Shown piece after piece: positions 9,706 through 18,221 of a stretch of DNA of 35,470 bases (position 1 is the first letter of the stretch; every line of letters begins with the position of its first letter). The position numbers were made by a program, and so were the translations under genes. The stretch is from Phreatobacter sp. (GTDB taxonomy: Bacteria > Pseudomonadota > Alphaproteobacteria > Rhizobiales > Phreatobacteraceae), in assembly GCF_022843985.1 (NCBI RefSeq), contig NZ_JALHMP010000012.1, forward strand, positions 1-35,470, in the 5' to 3' direction. The notes beneath the pieces are model-generated. The model had not been told where the DNA came from. It saw only the letters and a list, made by a program, of their open reading frames with translations, and made no database searches.

Positions 9706-10581
9706 TCAATGAAGCGGCAGGGGCTCGACCCGGGTTTCGGCCAGGCCGAAGCGCTGGAAGACCGCGGACAGGCTCGCCAGCGCCGCGCCGCCGGTGAGGA
9801 GGGCAGTGGCCATGGCAGGCGCGGCGGCGACCGGACCTGCCGGCCCGAGGATCTGCGTCAGGCGACGGGCGATGGCGGGGGCGGGATCGATCCACTCCAC
9901 CGGCCAGGGCGCCAGTGCCCGGAAGGTGTCGACCAGCAGCGGATAGTGGGTGCAGGCCAGCGCGACGGCATCGGTGCGGCGATGGCCCTCGGCGACGAAA
10001 CAGGGGGCGATCTCGGCGGCGATGGCGGCGTGGTCGGCCGGCTCGCCGCGCATCGTCGCCTCGGCGAGGCCGGCGAGACGCGGCGAGCCCACAAGCGTGA
10101 CGGCGCAGCCCGCGCCATAGGTGGCGACGAGCGCCTTCGTATAGTCGCGGGCGACCGTGCCGGGGGTGGCGAGGATGCTGACCATGCGGCTGGCCGAGCC
10201 CTCGCAGGCGGGCTTGATGGCCGGGACCGTGCCGACGAAGGGCAGGGCGAAGCGGGCCCGCAGATGCGGCAGGACCAGCGTCGAGGCGGTGTTGCAGGCG
10301 ATGACCACGCAGTCGGGGGCATGGGCGGCGATCAGCCGCTCCATCACCGCCAGGACGCGGGCGACGAGATGATCCTCGCCAAGGGCGCCGTAGGGAAAGG
10401 CGGCATCATCGGCACAATAGACAAAACGCGCATCGGGGCGTGCCCGCGCCAGTTCACGGTGGACGGTGAGGCCACCGAGCCCGGAATCGAAGACAAGGAT
10501 GGTCGGCGGGCGGCCGGCGAGATCAACGCTGGGGGTTGGACTGAGTTTCATGCCGGCCAGGGGATCGAAGGCGATACGCAT
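9706..10581 (-). CDS. murI: Glutamate racemase
   Basis: MurI makes D-glutamate for peptidoglycan. The 291-residue protein shows both catalytic cysteines in their motifs, ACNTAS (Cys96) and ACTHYP (Cys210), plus FDSGLGGLTV near the N-terminus with the catalytic Asp. ATG 10581 was chosen because GAAGGTG lies just upstream on that strand. A GTG at 10584 and an ATG at 10551 are alternatives; homology proper starts after residue 25. The gene reads toward rpsD, with 294 bases between. Confidence 0.95.
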   Translation of the reverse strand: MRIAFDPLAGMKLSPTPSVDLAGRPPTILVFDSGLGGLTVHRELARARPDARFVYCADDAAFPYGALGEDHLVARVLAVMERLIAAHAPDCVVIACNTASTLVLPHLRARFALPFVGTVPAIKPACEGSASRMVSILATPGTVARDYTKALVATYGAGCAVTLVGSPRLAGLAEATMRGEPADHAAIAAEIAPCFVAEGHRRTDAVALACTHYPLLVDTFRALAPWPVEWIDPAPAIARRLTQILGPAGPVAAAPAMATALLTGGAALASLSAVFQRFGLAETRVEPLPLH

Positions 10582-10756
10582 CACGCACCTTCATGCAGCT
10601 TTGGCTGTGAGAATGGGCGGAATTCTGGCGGCAAAGCGTTAAGGTTTAGCAAGCGTTCGGGGTTTTGCCGGCAACAACGCTGATGCGCGCGGCGGCGGCG
10701 TTGACGCCTCCGGCCATCGCGTCCATTCAATCGACAACCTTGAGGGGAGGACCAGC

Positions 10757-11536
10757 ATGCACCAGACACCGAAGCCCTATGAGCTCGCCAAGCGCCTGCG
10801 CGCCGGCGAAAGCCTGTTCACCGCCTGGATGAGCATTCCCGAGCCGCTGATCGCCGATCACGTGGCGCGCGAGGGCTTCGACGCCGTCACCTTCGACATG
10901 CAGCACTCCTCCATCGACCTGCTGTCGGCGATGCGCGGCATCTCGGCGGTCAACCATGCCGGCAAGCCGGCCGGCGTGCGCATCGCCCTCGATGCCTTCG
11001 GCGACGGGGCCCGTCTCCTCGATGTCGGTGCCGAGATCATCATCGCGCCGATGATCAATTCGGTTGCCGATGCCAAGAAATTCGCCTCGGCGGTGAAATA
11101 CCCGCCGCTCGGCGACCGTTCCTGGGGCGGCAACCGGTTCCAGCAGCTCACCGGCATGAACCCGCAGGACTATCTGCGTCAGGCCAATGAGATGACCGTC
11201 ACCCTCGCGATGATCGAGACGACGGCCGCTCTCGCCGCTGTCGACGACATCCTCGCCGTGCCGGGCATCGACGGCGTCTTCGCCGGTCCCTCGGACCTCT
11301 CCATTACCCTGCTCAAGGGCGAGAAGCTCGACCCGAACCATCAGGTGGTGCGGGACGCCTTCGCCAAGATCATGGCGGCGGCGAAGAAGGCCGGCAAGCT
11401 CACAGGTTGCTATGCACCGAGCCCGGAGCGGGCCAGGGAACTCGCCGCCGAGGGCTGGGGCTTCATTACCCTGATCAACGACAGCCTGATGCTGCGCGGC
11501 GGGGCGCAAAATGCGCTGAAGGTCGTGCGCGGCTGA
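10757..11536 (+). CDS. HpcH/HpaI family aldolase (class II, pyruvate aldolase type)
   Basis: This 259-residue TIM-barrel protein belongs to the family that cleaves or condenses 2-keto-3-deoxy or 4-hydroxy-2-oxo acids using a divalent metal. Residues equivalent to the HpaI active site are seen: His50 in FDMQHSSID, Arg75 in GVRI, Glu154 in MIET and Asp180 in GPSDLS. The block YPPLGDRSWGG (115-125) is also typical. GAGGGGAGG precedes the ATG at a good distance. No degradation operon surrounds it, so the exact substrate is unknown. It is divergent from murI across a 175-base gap. Confidence 0.9.
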   Translation: MHQTPKPYELAKRLRAGESLFTAWMSIPEPLIADHVAREGFDAVTFDMQHSSIDLLSAMRGISAVNHAGKPAGVRIALDAFGDGARLLDVGAEIIIAPMINSVADAKKFASAVKYPPLGDRSWGGNRFQQLTGMNPQDYLRQANEMTVTLAMIETTAALAAVDDILAVPGIDGVFAGPSDLSITLLKGEKLDPNHQVVRDAFAKIMAAAKKAGKLTGCYAPSPERARELAAEGWGFITLINDSLMLRGGAQNALKVVRG

Positions 11537-11552
11537 CATTGGAGGACGCGCC

Positions 11553-11575
11553 GAGGCCGGCGATTGACCGGCCTC
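11553..11575 (+). terminator. Hairpin after the aldolase gene, possible terminator
   Basis: GAGGCCGG and CCGGCCTC form a perfect eight-base stem around a seven-base loop, 17 bases past the aldolase stop. There is no following T run, so termination is only possible. Confidence 0.4.
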
Positions 11576-11640
11576 AATGCGCGGCGGACCGGAATCTGTG
11601 AGGAGACACCATCCCCCGGTATCCTGGGTGGAGTGACTCC

Positions 11641-11844
11641 ATGCGCAATCTCTTCGTTCTCATGTTCATGCTGGCCGCGACCGTCTTCGCTGGCGCCTTC
11701 ATGGTTGTCGTGGTGGCCACCCCATCGCTCTATGACCAGGGCATGGTGTTGATCCCGGTGGCGGCGGGGCTCGGCGTCGTCCTCGCCATTCCCGTCGCCT
11801 GGTTCGTGGCCCGCGCCATCAGCCAGGCCTCGAAGCCGATCTGA
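11641..11844 (+). CDS. Small two-helix membrane protein
   Basis: The 67-residue product has two membrane segments, about residues 4-26 and 34-58, and a short basic or polar tail (ARAISQASKPI). GGTGGAG before the ATG supports translation. Short proteins of this kind are widespread in rhizobia; from memory some are labelled 'CTP synthetase' in databases, a label this sequence does not support since it is far too short and lacks any enzyme motif. Function unknown. It converges on the RBBP9-like gene with only four bases between stops. Confidence 0.7.
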   Translation: MRNLFVLMFMLAATVFAGAFMVVVVATPSLYDQGMVLIPVAAGLGVVLAIPVAWFVARAISQASKPI

Positions 11845-11848
11845 GGGC

Positions 11849-12403
11849 TCAGTCCAGCGTCCTGAGGAAGCCGGCGAAACGCATCAGCCCCTCCGGCCAG
11901 GGACCATGGCCCGAAGCGGTGTTGATATGGCCTGCATCGCCGGCATCGGACAGCGCTGCCCCCCAAGCATAGCCGAAGTCCTCGGCGCGCTCATAGGCGC
12001 AGTGCGGGTCGGTGCGGCTCGCCACCAGCACCGAGGGGAAGGGCAGGGGATCGCGCGGGATCGGCGCGAAATGGCGTTCGACCTCGGGGATGTCAGCATG
12101 ATCCTCGACGTCCGGCAGCCCGACCAGGAATGCGCCGCGCACCACACCCTCGGGAAAGAGCGGCGCGGCATGGGCGATGGTCACCACCCCCAGCGAATGG
12201 CCAACGAGGATCACCGGGCGCGAGCAGGAGGCGACGGCGGTCGCCAGATTGTCGATCCAGCGGTCCTTTTCCGGCTTGTGCCAGTCGCCGAGATGGACTC
12301 GGCGCGCCGTCGGGAGCTTCGCCTCCCAGCGGGACTGCCAGTGGTCGTCGCCGGAGTTCGTGGAGCCAGGGACGATGAGGATGTCGGCGTCGGCGGTGCG
12401 CAT
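11849..12403 (-). CDS. RBBP9/YdeN-family alpha/beta hydrolase
   Basis: This 184-residue protein has the compact fold and length of the RBBP9/YdeN serine hydrolases. It starts ILIVPGSTNSGDDHWQSRWE, a family hallmark. The nucleophile is Ser70 in VGHSLG, the acid is probably Asp132 (SRTDPHC), and the base is His159 (DAGHIN). Members are small esterases or peptidases of unclear natural substrate, acting in the cytoplasm. It ends the reverse-strand run purB-antitoxin-toxin-hydrolase; its start lies three bases after the VapC stop, so it may be transcribed with the toxin-antitoxin pair. Confidence 0.9.
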   Translation of the reverse strand: MRTADADILIVPGSTNSGDDHWQSRWEAKLPTARRVHLGDWHKPEKDRWIDNLATAVASCSRPVILVGHSLGVVTIAHAAPLFPEGVVRGAFLVGLPDVEDHADIPEVERHFAPIPRDPLPFPSVLVASRTDPHCAYERAEDFGYAWGAALSDAGDAGHINTASGHGPWPEGLMRFAGFLRTLD

Positions 12404-12406
12404 GGG

Positions 12407-12814
12407 TCAGAGAACTTCCACGGATTCGACGCCGGCCGACCGGCGCAGCTTGACGTCGAGGGTTGCGAGCGGGATGCCGCGCCGCATGGCGAGCTCCAGG
12501 TAGCAGGCATCATAGACTGACAGATGGTGTTTCCCGGCCAGGGCAGCCACCGCTCCCCAAGGCGCTGCAGCACCCTGATGATCGACCGTGACCTCGACCC
12601 TGGCGAACTCGCTCAGGAGAAATGTGAGGGCATCGCGATCGAACCGGCCGCGGCGCTGGGCTTGCAAAGCGCCGTTGATCACTTCCATGCGCCAAATGAC
12701 CGGGACGACCGCCCCCGTCGTCAGCGCCTCGCCGACCAAGGCCGCCGCTCCCGAGACCATCTCGTCAGGCAGGAAGGCCGCGAGTGCGTAGGAGGCGTCG
12801 AGCACGAGCGGCAT
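12407..12814 (-). CDS. VapC-like PIN-domain toxin
   Basis: This 135-residue PIN-domain protein carries the four acidic residues that bind Mg/Mn for RNA cleavage: Asp6 (LVLDASY), Glu44 (RMEVIN), Asp102 (VYDACYLELA) and Asp120 (TLD). These toxins cleave specific tRNA or rRNA by family knowledge. The start follows the antitoxin stop by one base (TGACATG on the reverse strand), the usual coupled antitoxin-toxin order. Confidence 0.92.
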   Translation of the reverse strand: MPLVLDASYALAAFLPDEMVSGAAALVGEALTTGAVVPVIWRMEVINGALQAQRRGRFDRDALTFLLSEFARVEVTVDHQGAAAPWGAVAALAGKHHLSVYDACYLELAMRRGIPLATLDVKLRRSAGVESVEVL

Positions 12815-12815
12815 G

Positions 12816-13082
12816 TCACCGCCGGCCTTCGTCGCGCCAGGCGAGGATATCCTCGACCGTCACCTGCCCACCTTTGACCACGCCGGGCTGTGCGAGACGC
12901 GCGCGGATGCGCTGGAAGGCGCCGATCCCGGGGTTGATCGCTTCGTCCCGGTCCGGCACGAGCCGCGCGATCCGCTTGCCGTTCCGCGTGATCTGCACCT
13001 CCTCGCCCCGCTCGACGCGGTCGAGGAGTTCGGACAGTCTCTGCTTGGCTTCGAAGGTACCGACGACAGTCACGGACGACAT
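12816..13082 (-). CDS. Phd/YefM-type antitoxin paired with VapC
   Basis: This 88-residue protein begins SSVTVVGTFEAKQRLSELLDRVERGEEV and continues ITRNGKRIARLVP, the Phd/YefM DNA-binding fold. The C-terminal half (QRIRARL, VEDILAWRDEGR) should be the flexible toxin-binding part. It lies directly upstream of the PIN toxin. The ATG abuts a perfect palindrome at 13084-13104, the likely autoregulatory site. No usual ribosome site lies upstream; AGG touches the ATG. Confidence 0.92.
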   Translation of the reverse strand: MSSVTVVGTFEAKQRLSELLDRVERGEEVQITRNGKRIARLVPDRDEAINPGIGAFQRIRARLAQPGVVKGGQVTVEDILAWRDEGRR

Positions 13083-13083
13083 C

Positions 13084-13129
13084 CTATCCAGACGATCTGG
13101 ATAGTATCATGGCGCCGGTCGGCCGTCAC
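13084..13129 (-). promoter_or_regulatory. Promoter and palindromic operator of the Phd-VapC operon
   Basis: CTATCCAGA-CGA-TCTGGATAG (13084-13104) is a perfect 9+9 palindrome one base from the antitoxin start codon. On the reverse strand, GTGACG (13124-13129), a 17-base spacer and TACTAT (13101-13106) make a plausible promoter whose -10 overlaps the palindrome. The -35 contains the purB stop codon (13126-13128). The predicted leader is only about 12 bases. Binding of the antitoxin here would block the promoter. Confidence 0.6.
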
Positions 13130-14433
13130 GCCGCGCCGAAGACGCGCCTGAAGATGGTGTCGACGTGCTTCAGATGGTAGCCGAGGTCGAATTTTTCCTC
13201 GATCTCCGCCTCCGACAGCGCGGCCCGCACCTCCGGGTCGGCCTTGAGCAGGGTGAGGAAGTCGCCCTCGCCGCGCCAGACCGGCATGGCATTGCGCTGG
13301 ACCAGCCGGTAGGACTCCTCGCGGGAGACGCCCTTCTGGGTGAGGGCCAGCAGCACGCGCTGGGAATGGACGAGGCCGCCGAGGCGGTCGAGGTTCTTCT
13401 GCATGTTGGCCGGATAGACCAGCAGCTTGTCGATGACGCCGGTGAGGCGGACCAGCGCGAAGTCGAGGGTCACGGTCGCATCCGGGCCGATCATGCGTTC
13501 GACGGAGGAGTGGGAGATGTCGCGCTCGTGCCAGAGGGCGACGTTCTCCATGGCCGGCAGGGCCATGCCGCGGACGAGGCGGGCAAGCCCCGTGAGGTTC
13601 TCGGTGAGGACCGGATTGCGCTTGTGCGGCATGGCCGAGGAGCCCTTCTGGCCCTCGGAGAAGTACTCCTCCGCCTCCAGCACCTCGGTGCGCTGGAGGT
13701 GGCGGATCTCGGTGGCGAGCCGCTCGATGCAGGAGGCGACGACGCCGAAGGTGGCGAAGACCATAGCGTGACGGTCGCGCGGGATGACCTGGGTGGAGAC
13801 AGGCTCGACCTTGAGGCCCATGGCTTTGGCCACATGCTCCTCCACCCGTGGGTCGATCTGGGCGAAGGTGCCGACGGCGCCGGAAATGGCGCAGGTGCGC
13901 ACCTCCTCGCGGGCCGCCGCGAGGCGGGCGAGGCAGCGGTCGAACTCGGCATAGGCCTGGGCGAGCTTGAGGCCGAAGGTGGTCGGCTCGGCGTGGATGC
14001 CGTGCGAGCGGCCGATGGTCGGCGTCATCTTGTGCTCGAAGGCGCGGCGCTTCAGGGCCGCCAGCAGCGCCTTGACGTCATCGATCAGCAGGTCGCAGGC
14101 GCGCACCAGCTGCACATTGAAGCAGGTGTCGAGCACATCGGAGGAGGTCATGCCCTGGTGGACGAAGCGCGAGTCGGGGCCGATGAATTCGGCGAGGTGG
14201 GTGAGGAAGGCGATGACGTCGTGCTTCACCTCGCGCTCGATGGCATCGATGCGGTCGACGTCGAAGGTGACGTCCTTCGCCCTGGCCCAGATGTTGGCGG
14301 CCGATTCCTTCGGGATGACGCCGAGCTCGGCAAGGGCGTCGCAGGCATGGGCCTCGATCTCGAACCAGATGCGGAACTTGGTCTGCGGGTCCCAGATGGA
14401 CGTCATTGCGGCGCGGGAATAGCGCGGGATCAT
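13126..14433 (-). CDS. purB: Adenylosuccinate lyase
   Basis: PurB acts twice in purine synthesis, splitting fumarate from SAICAR and from adenylosuccinate. The 435-residue protein has the fumarase-superfamily signature SSAMPHKRNP (about 267-276), the catalytic His block TIGRSHGIHAEPT (about 138-150), and MTSSDVLDTC (about 95-104). The N-terminus MIPRYSR is the family start. The Phd-VapC pair is downstream, its promoter overlapping the end of purB. It is 8 kb from the purSQL genes and reads the other way. Confidence 0.97.
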   Translation of the reverse strand: MIPRYSRAAMTSIWDPQTKFRIWFEIEAHACDALAELGVIPKESAANIWARAKDVTFDVDRIDAIEREVKHDVIAFLTHLAEFIGPDSRFVHQGMTSSDVLDTCFNVQLVRACDLLIDDVKALLAALKRRAFEHKMTPTIGRSHGIHAEPTTFGLKLAQAYAEFDRCLARLAAAREEVRTCAISGAVGTFAQIDPRVEEHVAKAMGLKVEPVSTQVIPRDRHAMVFATFGVVASCIERLATEIRHLQRTEVLEAEEYFSEGQKGSSAMPHKRNPVLTENLTGLARLVRGMALPAMENVALWHERDISHSSVERMIGPDATVTLDFALVRLTGVIDKLLVYPANMQKNLDRLGGLVHSQRVLLALTQKGVSREESYRLVQRNAMPVWRGEGDFLTLLKADPEVRAALSEAEIEEKFDLGYHLKHVDTIFRRVFGAA

Positions 14434-14501
14434 GGGACGGGCCTCGGCGATGTCGTGGACCGGCGCGGCTTAGCAGGGATGGGCCGGAGCGGCAATCACC
14501 G

Positions 14502-15098
14502 TCAGTCCGGGCGGCGGGCCGATCGCCAGAACAGCGTCGTGACGAGCAGCGGAATGCTCGCGCCCCAGGGCCACCAGAGACGGAAAGCGGTAGTGGCATA
14601 GAGATAGAGCGCCCCTCCTGCGCCGAGGAGATGGTGGAGGAGCGACATGTCACCGTCGTGGTCCTCGGCGAAGGCCATGGTCCGCGAATGAACGGCGAAG
14701 ACGAGGCCCGGCACGACCAGCATGACGGCCAGCGTACCGAGGAAGGCGAGGCCGAGCCAGAAGGCGAGCGGCACCGCCGCGAAACGCGCGCGCAGCCTCT
14801 CGAGGCCCCACCAGAGCAGGGCTATGCCCGGCAGCAGCGGCAGGGCCTGGAGGCAGACCACCTTGAGGCTGCGCCATGACGGGGCATGGCCGGCAAGGAG
14901 AGACACCGCGACGGCGGCGGCAAGGGCCAGCGCCGTGGCGGCGAGACCGGCCTTCGCGGCCCGCGGCCAGAGACCCGGCCGGAGCGGCGCGGCGGGCCGG
15001 CGCGCCGGTTTCGTCGCCGCCGGCCGGCGCGGGCGTGATGCCCGCCCGGTGGTGGCCGTGCCGGACTTGCGGTCGAGAGGAGCGGAGCGAGTCGCCAT
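14502..15098 (-). CDS. Hypothetical membrane protein, basic N-terminus, about four helices
   Basis: No family recognised. The 198 residues start with about 48 that are rich in Arg, Ala, Pro and Lys (SRPRRPAATKPARRPAAPLR), probably a disordered cytoplasmic tail. Hydrophobic segments follow at about 51-70, 78-99, 108-137 and 155-190, with a short acidic loop EDHDGDM at 145-151. The frame continues upstream to 15230, but the ATG at 15098 is preceded by GGAG-like sequence and marks where coding character begins. It lies 68 bases upstream of purB on the same strand and may share its transcript. Confidence 0.65.
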   Translation of the reverse strand: MATRSAPLDRKSGTATTGRASRPRRPAATKPARRPAAPLRPGLWPRAAKAGLAATALALAAAVAVSLLAGHAPSWRSLKVVCLQALPLLPGIALLWWGLERLRARFAAVPLAFWLGLAFLGTLAVMLVVPGLVFAVHSRTMAFAEDHDGDMSLLHHLLGAGGALYLYATTAFRLWWPWGASIPLLVTTLFWRSARRPD

Positions 15099-15228
15099 GG
15101 GCCGGAGTGTAGGGGCACCCGGTTGACGGGGACTGAATCGCCGCCGGCTTATCCCCAGCGGACAGGGCGGGGCGATCCTGGATCCCGGGAGCCGGCCGCG
15201 GTGGCCGGCCAGGGTGGCGAGGGTGCCC

Positions 15229-15837
15229 ATGTCCTATGCGGTGATCAATCATAGACTCTGTTTCGCCGGCCGGCCGGTGGCGTTCCGGCAGTCCCCCCAT
15301 GGCGGGCAGCCGCTTCAGCCGCGCTATCTCGTCCTGCACTACACGGCGGGATTGTCGGTCGGCGCCGCCATCGACTGGTTCCTCGATCCGCGTGCCAAGG
15401 CCTCGGCGCATCTGGTGCTCGGCCAGCAGGGTGAGGCCAACCAGATGATGGCCTTCGACCGCACCTGCTGGCATTGCGGGCCGAGCGCCTGGCAGGGTCT
15501 GTCGGGGCTCAACGGCCATGCGATCGGCATCGAAATGGTCAATGCCGGAAAGCTCACCATGGGCAAAGGGGGAGGCTGGCGGACCTGGTCCGGCGCGGCG
15601 ATTGCCGATCGCGAGGTCGTCGTCGCCCGCCATCGCCATGAGGCCAGCGAGGCCGGCTGGCACGCTTATCCGGCCGGGCAGGTCGAGGCGGTGGTCGCCA
15701 TCGGCAAGGCGTTGCACGCGGCCTATGGCTTCGCGGCGGTGCTCGGCCATGAGGAGATCGCGCCGCGCCGCAAGATCGATCCGGGGCCTGCCTTCCCGCT
15801 CGCCGCGGTCGCCGCGCGCATCCTGGAGCGGGCATAG
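15229..15837 (+). CDS. N-acetylmuramoyl-L-alanine amidase (amidase_2/PGRP type)
   Basis: This 202-residue protein fits the zinc amidase_2 domain that cuts the bond between MurNAc and the stem peptide. Zinc ligands are probably His37 in YLVLHYTAG, His173 in VLGHEEIAP and Asp181 in RKIDPGPAFP. ASAHLVLGQQGE and WHCGPSAW are family blocks. No signal peptide is visible from the ATG at 15229, which suggests a cytoplasmic recycling enzyme or an export route not evident here. GAGGGT four bases upstream supports this start over the GTG at 15214. Confidence 0.9.
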   Translation: MSYAVINHRLCFAGRPVAFRQSPHGGQPLQPRYLVLHYTAGLSVGAAIDWFLDPRAKASAHLVLGQQGEANQMMAFDRTCWHCGPSAWQGLSGLNGHAIGIEMVNAGKLTMGKGGGWRTWSGAAIADREVVVARHRHEASEAGWHAYPAGQVEAVVAIGKALHAAYGFAAVLGHEEIAPRRKIDPGPAFPLAAVAARILERA

Positions 15838-15893
15838 GCGGCGGTGGCGGGCAAGGTCACAGACCGGCGACCTGCAGCGGGACGACCGCCGCC
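15837..15893. repeat. Inverted repeat between convergent genes
   Basis: GGCGGCGGT (15837-15845) and ACCGCCGCC (15885-15893) are perfect nine-base arms 39 bases apart, between the amidase stop and the end of the GGDEF-EAL gene. No T run is present, so a terminator role is weakly supported. Confidence 0.3.
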
Positions 15894-15914
15894 GCTCCGC
15901 GCCGGCCGCGGCGC

Positions 15915-18065
15915 TCAGGCCAGCACGGCGAGTCCCGGGCGGGCGGCCTTCCGCGGCCTGGCCACCGCCTGTCCGGCCTCGAAATCCGCCAGCACGAGCC
16001 CGGGGAGGTCGGCTTCGGGCGAGGGCCGACCGAAGAGGTAGCCCTGCAATTGGCCGCAGCCCAGTTCGGTGAGGAGCCTCGCCTGCTCCTCCGTTTCCAC
16101 GCCTTCCGCTGTCACCTGCATGGACAGGGCATGGCTCAGCGCCATGATCGTCCGGACCACCTGGAGGGCCGGACGGCTCTCCTCGCGCAGCGCGGCGACG
16201 AAGGACTGGTCGATCTTCAGGCGGTCGAAGGGAAGCTTCCAGAGATAGCTCAGGCTCGAATAGCCGGTGCCGAAATCGTCGAGGACCAGGGTCGTGCCCA
16301 GCGCCTTCAGCCCGTTCAATTCGCCAATGACCACCTCAGTACTCTCGAGCAGCACGCTTTCGGTGACCTCAAGTTCCAGCCGATGCGGCGCCAGGCCGGA
16401 ACGGGCCAGGGCCTCGGCGACGATGTCGACGATCGATGCGTCACCTCCCTGTCCTGAGGCGAATTGCAGGGGCGACAGGTTGACCGCGATGATCAGATGA
16501 TCGGGCCATCGCGCTGCTACCATACAGGCATGGTGGAGGGCCCAGGCGCCGATCGTGCCGATCATGCCGATTTCCTCGGCGACCCGGATGAACTGCGCCG
16601 GCGGGATATAGCCGCCCCTGCCATCAGGCAGGCGCAGCAGGGCCTCGAAACCGTGCAGGCGGCGGTCGCCCGCCGAGAGCAGAGGCTGGAAATGCAGTTC
16701 GAACCGGCAGTCGCGGCTGGTGTCCCGGATCGTCTTCTCAAGGTGGCGACGCGCCTCGAGTTCGTCCTGCATGTCCTCGCTGAAGAGCACGGCCCGGCTA
16801 CGGCCAAGGTTCTTGGCGTGATAGAGCGCCACATCCGCCGCGCGCATCAGGTCCTCGACCTCCCCTGTACCGATGCGGACGCCGACGCTGGCCGAGACGG
16901 TGAGGGTGTGGCGCGCCAGCAGGAAGGGCTTCGCCATGTCCGCGACGATGGCCTCGGCCAGGGCCACGGTGTCGGCCGCATCGACATCGCGGATGCGGGC
17001 GATGACGAATTCGTCGCCGCCGACCCGGCCGATCATGTCGTCGTCCCGCAGGCGATCGCGCAAGCGGGTTACCACCGCCGTGATCAACTGGTCACCGGCA
17101 GCATGGCCGAGGCGGTCGTTGACCTCCTTGAACCGGTCGATGTCGACATAGAACAGCGCGACATCGGCGCAGCGGCCCGCCTTTTTCGAATGCGCGATGG
17201 CGTCGGTCAGCAGGCTGACGAAGCGGCTTCGGTTGAGCGCGCCCGTCATCGCGTCGTGATGGGCGAGGAAGAGGACGTGCCGGTCGACGTCCTGCTTGCT
17301 GCGCATCGACCGCGCCACCGCCATGGCGATCGCCGTCATCAGTAGAATGACCAGGAGCGCTGTGCAGGCGACGGCGAGAATGATGCGCCGTGACCGTCCG
17401 TCTGCCGCCGCCAGATAGGGCTCGATGACGCGTCTGACCTCCATGACGGCGCGCACGTCACCGATGGCCCAGTCATGGCGCGGCGAGTAGGCATCCGCAT
17501 TGTGGCAGGCGACGCAGGCCTCGTTGGTCATCCGGTCCGAAATCGCCACCCGCAGGACGCGCTGTCCGTTCTGGACCTCGGTCGCGGAGATGATCCGGTC
17601 GGGTTCCTGCTGGAACGTCTCCCAGGCCCGCTGCTGGAACGCGTCCATCGTGCGGTTGGCCCGGTGCGGCCAGGGATAGGGGCTCACCAGGGCGAGGCTG
17701 GTCGCCTTCTGGGCCAGGAGATTGGAGATATCCTGCACGAAGGTCGCCGGCAGGGGGATGGCACCAGGGTCGCCGGCATGGATGGCGCTCGGGTTCAAGG
17801 TGCCTGCGGCGGTGGCCTTGGCCACGACGTGCTGGGTGTAATAACCGCGGGTGATCTTGATCTGTTCGGCGACGTCGATGTTGCTGCGATAGGCGGCGTC
17901 GATCGCGGCGGCCTGCATCGCCTGGGGCAGATAGAGCCAGACGGCGCCGACACCGATGGCGATGAGCGCGATCATCGGGCCGACCAGGTGCCAGACTGTC
18001 GAGGGGCGCCACAGCCATTGGCGGGGGGCGGCTCGCTCCCGGGACAGCCCGTTCTGTGTCGTCAT
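15915..18065 (-). CDS. Membrane GGDEF-EAL protein with periplasmic DUF3365-type heme-c domain
   Basis: The 716-residue protein makes and/or breaks cyclic-di-GMP. A first membrane helix lies at about 27-46 and a second at 227-250. Between them is a periplasmic DUF3365/Tll0287-like sensor region with one CVACH motif (184-188), which can attach c-type heme. The GGDEF domain (about 260-430) has an intact GGDEF (349-353), DIDRFKEVND, and the RxxD inhibitory site RDDD at 340-343. The EAL domain (about 440-690) has FEALLR (474-476), LEVTES, DDFGTGYSS, KIDQSF and EGVET, all the usual catalytic blocks. Both outputs therefore look active. Redox state or a gas ligand at the heme may be the input; that is inference. 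It is monocistronic. Confidence 0.9.
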   Translation of the reverse strand: MTTQNGLSRERAAPRQWLWRPSTVWHLVGPMIALIAIGVGAVWLYLPQAMQAAAIDAAYRSNIDVAEQIKITRGYYTQHVVAKATAAGTLNPSAIHAGDPGAIPLPATFVQDISNLLAQKATSLALVSPYPWPHRANRTMDAFQQRAWETFQQEPDRIISATEVQNGQRVLRVAISDRMTNEACVACHNADAYSPRHDWAIGDVRAVMEVRRVIEPYLAAADGRSRRIILAVACTALLVILLMTAIAMAVARSMRSKQDVDRHVLFLAHHDAMTGALNRSRFVSLLTDAIAHSKKAGRCADVALFYVDIDRFKEVNDRLGHAAGDQLITAVVTRLRDRLRDDDMIGRVGGDEFVIARIRDVDAADTVALAEAIVADMAKPFLLARHTLTVSASVGVRIGTGEVEDLMRAADVALYHAKNLGRSRAVLFSEDMQDELEARRHLEKTIRDTSRDCRFELHFQPLLSAGDRRLHGFEALLRLPDGRGGYIPPAQFIRVAEEIGMIGTIGAWALHHACMVAARWPDHLIIAVNLSPLQFASGQGGDASIVDIVAEALARSGLAPHRLELEVTESVLLESTEVVIGELNGLKALGTTLVLDDFGTGYSSLSYLWKLPFDRLKIDQSFVAALREESRPALQVVRTIMALSHALSMQVTAEGVETEEQARLLTELGCGQLQGYLFGRPSPEADLPGLVLADFEAGQAVARPRKAARPGLAVLA

Positions 18066-18221
18066 GATCGCCCGGCCACTCAGCGGGTCTGATCCTCACC
18101 CCGCCCGAGAACCCTATTCTTCCCGCATTAACAGGATGTTGCTGTTTTTACAGGTCTGCCCGCCCGGGTGGCGTCTTGCTGTATGGTTCGCTTGTTTTTC
18201 GACGGGGCTGACCGTCACAGA

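Noticed and set aside
13165-14601. Long forward frame opposite purB (478 codons)
   Set aside because: Gly/Glu/Asp/Val-rich antisense shadow of purB with no recognisable motif or ribosome site.
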